This document shows, one piece after another, positions 15,628 through 25,300 of a stretch of 64,000 bases of DNA. The position numbers and the translations under genes were made by a program. The notes beneath the pieces were generated by a model. The model had not been told where the DNA came from. It made no database searches and was given only the letters and a program-made list of their open reading frames with translations. Within the stretch, counting starts at the first letter, position 1, and every line of letters begins with the position of its first letter. Source of the DNA: DASRDU01 sp035652435 (GTDB taxonomy: Bacteria > Acidobacteriota > Blastocatellia > RBC074); NCBI GenBank assembly GCA_035652435.1, contig DASRDU010000114.1, positions 62,001 to 126,000 on the forward strand. Reading direction: 5' to 3'.

Positions 15628-18474
15628 ATGCACATCAATCGCACCCGCACGCTGTGGCTCGTGCTGCTGCTGTCATCGTTCGTGTCGGCAGCTGGGCTGG
15701 CTCAGAGCAAGGTCACGTCGCCGAAGGAACATTTCGGCTTCAACATCGGCGACGACTACCAGCTCGCCAACTACACCCGGCTCGAAGCGTACTTCAAAAA
15801 GCTCGCTCAGGAATCCGACCGGATGAAGCTCCTCGAGATCGGCAAATCGGCCGAAGGCCGCACGATGTATGTGGCCATCATCACTTCGCCCGAGAATCAC
15901 AAAAAGCTGGATCGCTACAGGGAAATCTCGCGCCGGCTCGCGCTCGCCGAAGGGCTGACCGACGAGCAGGCGCGGGCGCTCGCGGCGGAGGGTAAAGCCG
16001 TAGTCTGGGTTGACGGCGGGTTGCACGCGACCGAAGTTCTCGGCGCGCAGCAGCTGATCGAAACAGTCTGGCAGATGGTCAGCCGCGATGATGCGGAGAC
16101 AAAGCGCTTCCTGAGCGACGTGATTCTGCTCTGCTGTCTGGTCAACCCCGACGGGATGGAGTTGGTCTCGAACTGGTATATGCGCGAGGCCGACCCGCAG
16201 AAGCGGTCTACCGCCACCATCCCGCGCCTTTACCAGAAATACGTCGGGCACGACAACAACCGCGACTTTTACATGTCGAACCAGCCCGAGACCGAGGCGA
16301 TCAACCGCGTCTTCTTTCACGAGTGGTTCCCGCAGATCGTTTATAACCACCACCAGACCGGGCCGGCCGGCACGGTGATGTTCTCGCCGCCCTTCCGCGA
16401 CCCGTTCAACTACAACTTCGACCCGCTCATCCCGATAGGCATTGATCTGGTCGCCGCGGCGATGCACACCCGCTTCCTCGTTGAAAACAAGCCGGGCGTT
16501 ACCATGCGCTCAGGTTCAAGTTATTCCACATGGTGGAACGGCGGGCTGCGCACGACGGTCTACTTTCACAATATGATCGGCCTGCTCACCGAGACCATTG
16601 GCAACCCGACGCCGATGGAAATCCCGCTCGTCCTCAGAAATCAGCTGCCGCGCGCCGACCTTCCCTTCCCCATCGCGCCGCAGAAATGGCACTTCCGCCA
16701 GTCAATCGAATATTCGATCACGGCCAACCGCGCCGTCCTCGACATCGCTTCAAAATACCGCGAAGACCTGCTCTTCAACATCTACCGGATGGGCCGAAAC
16801 TCCATCGAGCGCGGCAGCCGCGACAGCTGGACGACCACGCCCGGAGAGATCGCGGAAGCGCAGGCGGCGCTGGCAAAGGAACGCCCGCCACAGGCTGGCA
16901 GGGGCCGGACGGATGAGGCGGCGCCGACTGATTCACCCGACCGCCCGGCCTTCGAGCGTGAACGCGGTCAGCCGCTCAAGTATTACGAGATGATGCGCAC
17001 GCCGGAAAAACGCGACCCGCGCGGTTATGTCATCCCGTCGGATCAGGCCGACTTCCTGACGGCCACCAAATTCGTCAACGTGCTGATCAAAACCGGCGTC
17101 ACCGTGCATCGCGCGACGGGCGCGTTTCAGGTCAACGGACAGAGCTACCCGGCCGGCTCTTACGTGGTGAAGACGGCGCAGGCATTCCGCCCGCACGTGA
17201 TGGACATGTTCGAGCCGCAGGATCACCCCAATGATTTCGCCTACCCCGGGGGCCCGCCGACGCCGCCTTACGACAACGCGGGCTGGACGGTCGCTTATCA
17301 GATGGGCGTGAAGTTCGACCGCATCCTCGACGGCTTTGACGGTCCGTTTGAAAAGATCAACGGGTTCGCGAAGCCCCCGGCGGGTAAAGTGACAACGGCA
17401 CCCAACGCCGCCGGCTATTTGCTCAGCCATCAGGTCAACGATGCGTTCATTGCAACCAATCGCCTGCTCGCGGGCAACGAGGAGATCTACTGGCTGAAGC
17501 AATCATTCAATGCCGGAGGTAAAACCTGGGCGCCCGGCACGATCTTCATCCCGGCGAAGTCCTCGACCGTGCCGAAGCTGCAAAAGCTCGCCGAAGAGTT
17601 CGGCCTGAACTTTGAAGCAACGACGAGCAAACCTGCCGGCGAGGCATTCAGACTGCGCCCGCTGCGCATCGGCCTGTGGGATCGTTACGGCGGCTCAATG
17701 CCTTCGGGCTGGGTCAGGTGGCTGCTCGAACAGTACGAATTCCCCTTCACTGTTGTGTATCCGCAGACGCTCGATGCGGGCGACCTGGCGGCTAAATTCG
17801 ACGTGCTGATTTTCATGGGCGGCGCCATCCCGTTGCGCGAGGGTGGCGGCGGCGGCGGAAGAGGTGAGGGCGGCGGTTTTGGGCGGATGCCTAACCCCGA
17901 GGAACTCCCGGACGAATTTCGCGGCTGGCTGGGCAATGTGTCGGTGGCGAAGACCGTCCCGCAGCTGCGCCAGTTCCTCGAAGCGGGCGGCGCGATCCTG
18001 ACCGTCGGCACCTCCACGAATCTCGGCTACCACGCCGGGCTGCCGGTGGCGAACGCATTGGTCGAAAGACTGCCCGACGGGACCGAGCGCCCGCTCTCGC
18101 GCGAGAAGTTTTACGTGCCGGGGTCGTTGTTGCGGGTAAGCGTGGATAACACCAGCCCGCTCGCTTACGGGATGCCGAAAGAGCTTGATGTCTTCTTCGA
18201 CAACAGCCCGGTCTTCAGGCTGAAACCTGAAGCCGCGCTCAAGGGCGTCAGGCCGGTCGCATGGTTTGACAGCGACAAGCCCCTGCACAGCGGCTGGGCC
18301 TGGGGTCAGAAGTATCTGCAGGACGGCGTGGCAGTCATCGAAGCGCCAGTGGGCAAAGGCAGGCTGTTTCTGTTCGGCCCCGAAATCACCTTCCGCGCGC
18401 AGCCGCACGGCACGTTCAAATTCCTCTTCAACGGGATTTACTACGGGCGCGCCGAATCGGTGATGCTCAGGTGA
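15628..18474 (+). CDS. Secreted M14 family zinc carboxypeptidase
   Basis: A 948-residue exported metallopeptidase. GGAGG lies 8 bases before the ATG, and the signal peptide (MHINRTRTLWLVLLLSSFVS) is cleaved near AGLAQ. The N-terminal catalytic domain contains HATE (zinc ligands His133 and Glu136), LVNPDGMEL and NNRDFYMSNQPETEA, and YNHHQTGP supplying the third histidine (241/242). The rest, from about residue 430, is a large non-catalytic region with a glycine-rich stretch (GGGGGGRGEGGGFG at about 738-751). Such long members occur in acidobacteria and related groups and probably act in peptide scavenging outside the cell. Specificity is not known. Confidence 0.88.
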   Translation: MHINRTRTLWLVLLLSSFVSAAGLAQSKVTSPKEHFGFNIGDDYQLANYTRLEAYFKKLAQESDRMKLLEIGKSAEGRTMYVAIITSPENHKKLDRYREISRRLALAEGLTDEQARALAAEGKAVVWVDGGLHATEVLGAQQLIETVWQMVSRDDAETKRFLSDVILLCCLVNPDGMELVSNWYMREADPQKRSTATIPRLYQKYVGHDNNRDFYMSNQPETEAINRVFFHEWFPQIVYNHHQTGPAGTVMFSPPFRDPFNYNFDPLIPIGIDLVAAAMHTRFLVENKPGVTMRSGSSYSTWWNGGLRTTVYFHNMIGLLTETIGNPTPMEIPLVLRNQLPRADLPFPIAPQKWHFRQSIEYSITANRAVLDIASKYREDLLFNIYRMGRNSIERGSRDSWTTTPGEIAEAQAALAKERPPQAGRGRTDEAAPTDSPDRPAFERERGQPLKYYEMMRTPEKRDPRGYVIPSDQADFLTATKFVNVLIKTGVTVHRATGAFQVNGQSYPAGSYVVKTAQAFRPHVMDMFEPQDHPNDFAYPGGPPTPPYDNAGWTVAYQMGVKFDRILDGFDGPFEKINGFAKPPAGKVTTAPNAAGYLLSHQVNDAFIATNRLLAGNEEIYWLKQSFNAGGKTWAPGTIFIPAKSSTVPKLQKLAEEFGLNFEATTSKPAGEAFRLRPLRIGLWDRYGGSMPSGWVRWLLEQYEFPFTVVYPQTLDAGDLAAKFDVLIFMGGAIPLREGGGGGGRGEGGGFGRMPNPEELPDEFRGWLGNVSVAKTVPQLRQFLEAGGAILTVGTSTNLGYHAGLPVANALVERLPDGTERPLSREKFYVPGSLLRVSVDNTSPLAYGMPKELDVFFDNSPVFRLKPEAALKGVRPVAWFDSDKPLHSGWAWGQKYLQDGVAVIEAPVGKGRLFLFGPEITFRAQPHGTFKFLFNGIYYGRAESVMLR

Positions 18475-18503
18475 AGAATGGGGCGCGGGTGACACGGATA
18501 GCG

Positions 18504-18556
18504 GCGGATGATGGCGGATCAGATCGGCATCAATCCGTCTGATCCGTGCCATCCGC
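18504..18556. repeat. Imperfect inverted repeat after the peptidase gene
   Basis: GATGGCGGATCAGATCGG and CCGTCTGATCCGTGCCATC pair with small bulges around a loop of about six bases. No T-run follows on either strand, so it is not a standard intrinsic terminator. It may be a dispersed repeat of REP type or help transcript ending. Confidence 0.5.
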
Positions 18557-18623
18557 ATTCGCCTGACTGACCCGGCCACCCTTTACAATCCGGGATGATT
18601 CCAGCATCATTTTTCTGAAGACA

Positions 18624-18678
18624 GGCGATGGAGTTCGCCTTCAACCGCTCCGCAAACCTGTAGAGCTGATGACTCCTG
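18624..18678 (+). promoter_or_regulatory. crcB-type fluoride riboswitch aptamer
   Basis: The sequence GGCGATGGAGTTCGCC followed by TTCAACCGCTC, a variable loop, and GAGCTGATGACTCCTG matches the fluoride riboswitch pattern. GGAGT (18630-18634) pairs with ACTCC (18672-18676), GGCGA pairs with TCGCC, and GCTC pairs with GAGC. It lies about 150 bases before crcB, the expected target. The 3' end overlaps the 5' arm of an intrinsic terminator, so fluoride binding should favour read-through. This is recognised by motif and pairing only; a covariance model search would settle it. Confidence 0.88.
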
Positions 18679-18716
18679 ATTCTGAGCAGCCGCGCTTGGA
18701 ACAGGGGTTTTTCTTT
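18675..18716 (+). terminator. Riboswitch expression platform (intrinsic terminator)
   Basis: CCTGATTCTGAGC pairs with GCTTGGAACAGG through 12 base pairs, including two G-U pairs and one bulged A, with loop AGCCGC. It is followed by GGTTTTTCTTTT. The first four bases (CCTG) are shared with the 3' edge of the fluoride aptamer, which makes the two structures mutually exclusive and fits transcriptional control of crcB. Confidence 0.82.
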
Positions 18717-18824
18717 TGCCCGGTCGGATTGGCGCCTGTCGTATCATTGAGCGCGGCTTGGGGGGATGTACAAGGCAGGGCCCGTGCGACGGGATTCGCC
18801 ATCAAAGAAACGAGGAGATGAACG

Positions 18825-19277
18825 TTGGACAAAATCATCGTTGTAGCTTTGGGAGGGGCTCTGGGGGCGGTGGCGCGATACTGGCTTGGCGGGCTGCTCA
18901 GCTCCCGCTGGCCGATGCAGTTTCCACTGGGGACTTTCGTGATCAACGTGACGGGGTCGTTCATCATCGGTTTCTTTCTGACTCTGGTCGGCCAGCGGAT
19001 CGCGATCCACCCGAACTGGCGGCTGCTCATCGCCGTCGGCTTCGTCGGGGCGTACACCACTTTTTCCACCTTCGAGTACGAGACGCTCAAGCTCCTGGAG
19101 GAAGGCAACGTCCTGAGCGCCGCGCTCAACGTCTTCCTGAGTCTGGCGGCGGGTTTTGTCGCGGTCTGGCTGGGAGTCATTCTGGCGCGCCGCTTCTACA
19201 TCCCGCAGGAGGTCGCCGCCAGCCTTCAGGCGAGGATCGCCGACCTGAGCAGGACGAATCCCAAAGGGGGAGGTTGA
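18825..19277 (+). CDS. crcB: Fluoride ion channel CrcB/Fluc
   Basis: A 150-residue inner-membrane protein with four transmembrane segments that exports toxic fluoride as a dimer. The start is TTG at 18825, set by GAGGAG seven bases upstream; the nearby ATG at 18818 is out of frame. Motifs include GALGAVARYWLGG, the pore motif FVINVTGSFIIGFF and GFVGAYTTFSTFEYE, which are the standard Fluc signatures including the phenylalanine box and the TTFSTF sequence. It is controlled by the fluoride riboswitch upstream (18624-18678). Two DUF190 genes follow in the same direction, 4 bases and then overlapping by 1 base, making a fluoride-response operon. Confidence 0.96.
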   Translation: MDKIIVVALGGALGAVARYWLGGLLSSRWPMQFPLGTFVINVTGSFIIGFFLTLVGQRIAIHPNWRLLIAVGFVGAYTTFSTFEYETLKLLEEGNVLSAALNVFLSLAAGFVAVWLGVILARRFYIPQEVAASLQARIADLSRTNPKGGG

Positions 19278-19281
19278 GGTC

Positions 19282-19656
19282 ATGACGCCACCATACGAAG
19301 CGGTGCCGGGCAGGAAGCTCAAGGTCTTTCTGGTCGAGGAGGACAAGGGCCGGCACGAGCCGCTCTACCAGACGATTTTTCACCTGCTCCATGACGCGGG
19401 CATCGCAGGCGCGACCGTTTTCCGGGGCGTCGAGGGCTTCGGCGAGCGGCGGGTGGTTCATACCACCAGAATTGAAATCTCCAGCTTCAGTCTGCCGATC
19501 ACCATCGAGGCCACTGACACGCCAGAGAAGATTGACGCGGTCGCCCCGAGGATCGCCGCACTGCTCAGTTCGGGGCTCATCGAGGTCAGCCGCACCGTCA
19601 TGCTGAGGCCGGCATCAGATAACCCTGCCGAAGGGTTGCCGGGAGGAGACGCCTGA
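19282..19656 (+). CDS. DUF190 domain protein (single copy)
   Basis: A 124-residue protein of the DUF190 family, commonly found beside crcB. It shows KLKVFLVEEDKGRHEPLYQT, IAGATVFRGVEGFGER and a final LIEVSRTVML strand, in a ferredoxin-like fold. The family is thought to aid fluoride resistance but its biochemical action is unknown. It starts 4 bases after crcB and its stop shares one base with the next start (TGATG), so translation is coupled. Confidence 0.88.
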   Translation: MTPPYEAVPGRKLKVFLVEEDKGRHEPLYQTIFHLLHDAGIAGATVFRGVEGFGERRVVHTTRIEISSFSLPITIEATDTPEKIDAVAPRIAALLSSGLIEVSRTVMLRPASDNPAEGLPGGDA

Positions 19657-20366
19657 TGCTCACACAGGGACCAGCGAAGAAACTCATCATCTACGCCAAC
19701 GAACAGGATCAGTGGCAGAACAAGCCAGTCTATGAAGCGATCCTCCAGTTCCTGCACCAGCACGGGTGCGCGGGGGCGACCGTGACCAAAGCGGTCGCCG
19801 GCTTCGGGGCGCACGGGCATTACCACACGGCGAGCCTGCTCCAGCTCAGGGAGAATGTGCCGATGCGCATCGAGATGATCGAGTCCGAACAGAAGATCAA
19901 CTCGCTGCTGCCGTGGCTCTGCGAGATGGTGACGGACGGTTTGATCGAAGTGCAGGACACGGAGGTCATCAAGCATGCGAGCAAACACGCGCCCGAGCCC
20001 GAGCAGCCGCGCCAGCCTCACGTCAAACTCGAAGGGCGCGCCAGGATGCTGCGCATTTACATTGGCGAGGACGACAGGTGGGAGGGCGAACCGCTCCACG
20101 AAGCGATTGTCATGAAGCTGCGGCAGATGGATGTCGCAGGCGCGACAGTATACAGGGGCGTGATGGGCTACGGCGCGCAGCAGCGGATGCACAAGAGCGG
20201 CTTCCTCGGCCTGTCGCACGACCTGCCGATCATGATTACCGTCGTGGATTCTGAAGAGAAGATTCGCGACGTTCTGCCGGTCCTCGACGAGATGGTCGCC
20301 GAAGGGCTGCTGGTGCTGTCTGACGTGGAAGTCATCAAGTACGCGCACACGCATCCGGCCGCCTGA
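19656..20366 (+). CDS. Tandem DUF190 domain protein
   Basis: A 236-residue protein with two DUF190 domains fused head to tail. The first (about residues 1-110) has KKLIIYANEQDQWQNKPVYE and GCAGATVTKAVAGFGAHG; the second (about 125-236) has MLRIYIGEDDRWEGEPLHEA and VAGATVYRGVMGYGAQQ. A short proline/glutamate linker (APEPEQPRQPHVKLEG) joins them. DUF190 proteins are usually single-domain, so the fusion is notable. The gene overlaps the upstream DUF190 gene by one base and belongs to the riboswitch-controlled crcB operon. The two domains probably mimic a dimer of the single-domain protein, which is inference. Confidence 0.87.
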   Translation: MLTQGPAKKLIIYANEQDQWQNKPVYEAILQFLHQHGCAGATVTKAVAGFGAHGHYHTASLLQLRENVPMRIEMIESEQKINSLLPWLCEMVTDGLIEVQDTEVIKHASKHAPEPEQPRQPHVKLEGRARMLRIYIGEDDRWEGEPLHEAIVMKLRQMDVAGATVYRGVMGYGAQQRMHKSGFLGLSHDLPIMITVVDSEEKIRDVLPVLDEMVAEGLLVLSDVEVIKYAHTHPAA

Positions 20367-20589
20367 GAAAAGAGCGGGCCGCGATGTTTCGGCGAATCCC
20401 CGCGTTGATTGACGCTTCAGCCGGAGCGCGCACGGCGCCGGCCGCCGAAGGGACAGTCACGCGCCTGAAGGTCGCAGGGACCGCGGCAGGGCTTCAAATC
20501 GTTAATTGTAAATCACCCGCGCACGGGTTATTCTTTTCACTACTTCAACAGATCCATCCCCGACACAACAGGCGAAGCGGTAATCATTT

Positions 20590-22395
<1,806 letters not shown>

Positions 22396-22463
22396 TCGGC
22401 AAGCCAGTTGGAATTCGTGATCATACTCTGTCTCGCTGTTAACGCTCATTACCGGGAAAGCTG

Positions 22464-23501
22464 ATGAATCCAACAAATACAGGCTCGACCCCATCTGAAA
22501 GTCTGCGCAAGGCAAAATCTCCCGGGCACTCGGCAACCGAGATGTCCTGTCAGGCGCGCAGGCTGGAGGAACAGCAAACTCAATTCCATTCTCTTGTCAC
22601 ACGTGACTGTCATTGCGGATTCAGTGTTTTCCTTGATGAGCGCAGTGTTGGAGTCAGGTCTGACGCACTGACCTGGCTCAGAAGCCTGCCTGAAAAGTGC
22701 ATTCACGCAGTCGTCACAGATCCCCCGTATGGCCTGGTAGAGTACGAAGATCAGCATCACGCCAAGATGCGTCGCGGGCGAGGCGGAATCTGGAGAATCC
22801 CCCCTGCGTTTGATGGGGCGCAGCGCAAGCCGCTACCCCGCTTCACAGTTTTTACTGAGGAAGACACAGAAAGGCTCATATCATTTTTTTCTGACGTCGC
22901 GGCTGAGTTGCACCGGGTGCTGGTTCCGGGCGGGCACATATTTCTGGCATCAAACCCGCTGGTGTCGACTTTGACATTCAGCACATTTATAAGAGCGGGG
23001 TTTGAAAAACGTGGGGAAATTATCCGGCTCGTACAAACGTTGAGAGGGGGAGACCGCCCGAAAGGCGCTCATGAGGAATTCCCTGATGTGACAGTCATGC
23101 CGCGCTCCTGCTGGGAGCCGTGGGGCTTGTTCCGTAAGCAGGTGGAAGGAACCGTTGCGGAAAATCTCAGGAACTGGGGTACGGGCGCCTTGCGTCGCAA
23201 GTCAGAAAATGAACCTTTTAAGGACGTCATAGCTTGTTCACCAACACGCTCGCCTGAACGAGAGATTGCTCCTCACCCATCACTTAAACCACAGCGGTTC
23301 CTCCGCCAGATCGTGCGTGCATCTCTTCCTTTAGGGTGTGGCATTGTGTTAGACCCTTTCGCGGGCAGCGGGTCCACGCTGGCGGCGGCTTCGCATCTTG
23401 GCTATTTCTCAATAGGAGTTGAAAGAGATGAACAGTACTTTCAGATGTGCTGTCAGGCATTTGACCAACTCAAGCGACTAACGACCAGTAATGGCCAATG
23501 A
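22464..23501 (+). CDS. DNA methyltransferase, beta-class (N6-adenine or N4-cytosine)
   Basis: A 345-residue modification enzyme. Motif IV (TDPPYG) is at 85-90 and motif I (LDPFAGSGST) at 296-305, the order of beta-class methyltransferases. The segment between contains VLVPGGHIFL and a long variable part likely to hold target recognition. The DPPY form favours adenine-N6, but cytosine-N4 cannot be excluded. The first 40 residues are unusual and may be a leader if a later Met (27) is the true start. The gene overlaps the next one by 4 bases (ATGA). Its codon use is clearly more AT-rich than lepA and the genes after 24.5 kb, which suggests horizontal acquisition. Confidence 0.9.
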   Translation: MNPTNTGSTPSESLRKAKSPGHSATEMSCQARRLEEQQTQFHSLVTRDCHCGFSVFLDERSVGVRSDALTWLRSLPEKCIHAVVTDPPYGLVEYEDQHHAKMRRGRGGIWRIPPAFDGAQRKPLPRFTVFTEEDTERLISFFSDVAAELHRVLVPGGHIFLASNPLVSTLTFSTFIRAGFEKRGEIIRLVQTLRGGDRPKGAHEEFPDVTVMPRSCWEPWGLFRKQVEGTVAENLRNWGTGALRRKSENEPFKDVIACSPTRSPEREIAPHPSLKPQRFLRQIVRASLPLGCGIVLDPFAGSGSTLAAASHLGYFSIGVERDEQYFQMCCQAFDQLKRLTTSNGQ

Positions 23502-24508
23502 ATCCTTCGGAGTTAATTGAGACATTCAAAAGAGAGTTTGAAAGAAGAAAGTTCGTCGACGGGCTTTTGCTTGCCTTCATCCGCTTTTTCCGCGAACTCG
23601 GTGTGCTGAACGCAGGATATGCTGATTTAGCCGCTCTGTTAATGAAATACCCACAGCAAAACACGACCGCTCAGGGGAAAACCGCCAACACATTAATTGT
23701 ATTGAGAGAGGTGGAGGGGGTGACGCATCCCCTCAGCATACGACCGTTCTATAATCAGGCTGAGCAATTTTTCAGGGCCGAATGTAAACGTTTCGATTAT
23801 CCGAATTGCGCGCCCCATGCGACACAGGTCTGGCGCGATTATCGTGACTGGATGGATGCCCTGCTGGGATTCACTGATGCAGAAGTCAGGGAATTGGAGC
23901 AGGCAGTCATAGATTTTGTACTCGATAAACTCCCAAGTCACGAATTCGATCCGCAAGGGCTTGAGCCTTTGGAACGGCGTTTCACCCGACTGCTTCAGGG
24001 TTTCGATCTGAAATCCCGAAAGGGTGAGCCTCAGGGAGCAGTATTCCAAGGGTTGATTTATGCCTGTGTGCGCGCTGACGCCCCACATCTTCATCTTGAC
24101 GTCTCGAAGGTCGGGGCCGGAAGCAAGCGATTACAAAGAGTGGGAGATATTGACGGATGGGAGGGCGAGCGCTTGGTTTTATCGGTAGAGGTCAAGCAAT
24201 TCGATCTCGTCCGCGACGATGTGTCACTCCTTGCGGCCTTCAATAATGAAGTAGTGAGGAGGAAAGCGATGGGGATTATTGCCGCTTTGTCTTTCAGCGA
24301 CGAAGCCAGAGTTGATTTGGAAGGTATGGGCCTGAAAACACTGGATCTGGAAGATACAGTAAAACTGGTAGACCTTTGGGATCCCTTGAAACAAAGAGCA
24401 GCCGTTGGTGCTTTCACCTACTATATTCATCATATTGAAAAGAATAAGAGCCTGATTGACCGCCTGGCAGAATTCTTTTCTTCAATAAGCGGTCCCCCGA
24501 AAGGGTGA
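23498..24508 (+). CDS. Probable type II restriction endonuclease partner (unrecognised family)
   Basis: A 336-residue cytosolic protein overlapping the methyltransferase gene by 4 bases, so translation is coupled. I do not recognise a named family. A candidate PD-(D/E)xK centre is present: VGDIDGWEGERLVLSVEVKQ has an acidic pair at 217/219 and E231-V-K233 after a strand-like LVLSV. The N-terminal half (residues 1-150) is helical, starting with LIETFKREFERRKF and including YADLAALLMKYPQQN. Position beside a beta-class methylase is the main reason for calling it an endonuclease. Base composition matches the methyltransferase and differs from the chromosomal neighbours. Confidence 0.75.
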   Translation: MNPSELIETFKREFERRKFVDGLLLAFIRFFRELGVLNAGYADLAALLMKYPQQNTTAQGKTANTLIVLREVEGVTHPLSIRPFYNQAEQFFRAECKRFDYPNCAPHATQVWRDYRDWMDALLGFTDAEVRELEQAVIDFVLDKLPSHEFDPQGLEPLERRFTRLLQGFDLKSRKGEPQGAVFQGLIYACVRADAPHLHLDVSKVGAGSKRLQRVGDIDGWEGERLVLSVEVKQFDLVRDDVSLLAAFNNEVVRRKAMGIIAALSFSDEARVDLEGMGLKTLDLEDTVKLVDLWDPLKQRAAVGAFTYYIHHIEKNKSLIDRLAEFFSSISGPPKG

Positions 24509-24537
24509 GGTACTATTTCGTGTGACTTTTATTTGTC

Positions 24538-25212
24538 ATGTCTGACGCTCGCACCATCCCGCTTTTCCCGCTCACGCTCGTGCAGTTTCCGGGCGCCGTC
24601 ACGCCGCTGCATATTTTCGAGGAGCGTTACCGCAAAATGCTGCGCGACGTGATGGCCGGCGACAAGACCTTCGGGATCACCTGCCTCAGCGAGGAGGACG
24701 CATCGGGCGAACCGCCCCTCGGCAAAGTCGGCTGCGCCGTCGAAGTCATTGCCCACCAGACGATGCCCGACGGGCGCTCGAACATCCTCTGCGCCGGCGG
24801 CCAGCGTTACCGCACACTCTCTCACAACCACGACGAGCTTTACCTGCAGGGCGAGGTGGAATTCTTCGAGGACGAGCCGGAAGCCGAGGACCTGACGCCA
24901 CTGGCCGAACGCGCCGCAAAGTTATTCCGGCGCATGATCGCCGCGGGCAAAAAGCTCAAGGACGCCAGCGCCGCCGAAGAGATGGAGACTCCCGAACTCC
25001 CCGAAGACCCGCAGGCCCTCTCCTTCCTGATCGCCGCCAGCCTCGACCTCTCGAATGAAGATAAACAGGAGCTGCTGGAGATGACGCTGACCCGCGTGCG
25101 CCTGGGAAAGCTCAATGGCCTGCTCGAAAAGCTGGCGAGTGATTACGAGAAGCGCGCGCGCGTGCATCAGATTTCCCGGCGGAACGGGCATGGCGGGCCG
25201 ATCCGAATTTGA
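24538..25212 (+). CDS. LON substrate-binding domain protein
   Basis: A 224-residue protein equal to the N-terminal substrate-recognition domain of Lon protease without ATPase or protease parts. It opens RTIPLFPLTLVQFPGAVTPL, then HIFEERYRKMLRDVM, the characteristic start of the family, and contains GCAVEVIAHQTMPDGRSN. The remaining sequence is helical. Stand-alone members occur widely; their function is not settled but may involve protein quality control. It resumes the high-GC composition after the restriction-modification module and is followed by mutS2. Confidence 0.9.
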   Translation: MSDARTIPLFPLTLVQFPGAVTPLHIFEERYRKMLRDVMAGDKTFGITCLSEEDASGEPPLGKVGCAVEVIAHQTMPDGRSNILCAGGQRYRTLSHNHDELYLQGEVEFFEDEPEAEDLTPLAERAAKLFRRMIAAGKKLKDASAAEEMETPELPEDPQALSFLIAASLDLSNEDKQELLEMTLTRVRLGKLNGLLEKLASDYEKRARVHQISRRNGHGGPIRI

Positions 25213-25300
25213 GCCGACGGAATGCCGGGCGCGCCCGGCATTCGTTGACATTTTTCGGCAGCAGTCACTATAATTCCGCGCTTTCCGTCAGACTGCCCCG

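Noticed and set aside
23498..24508. Assignment of the endonuclease to the DUF4928 family
   Set aside because: Members of that family are known to sit by methylases, but I cannot match their characteristic N-terminal pattern to this protein, so I left it unassigned.
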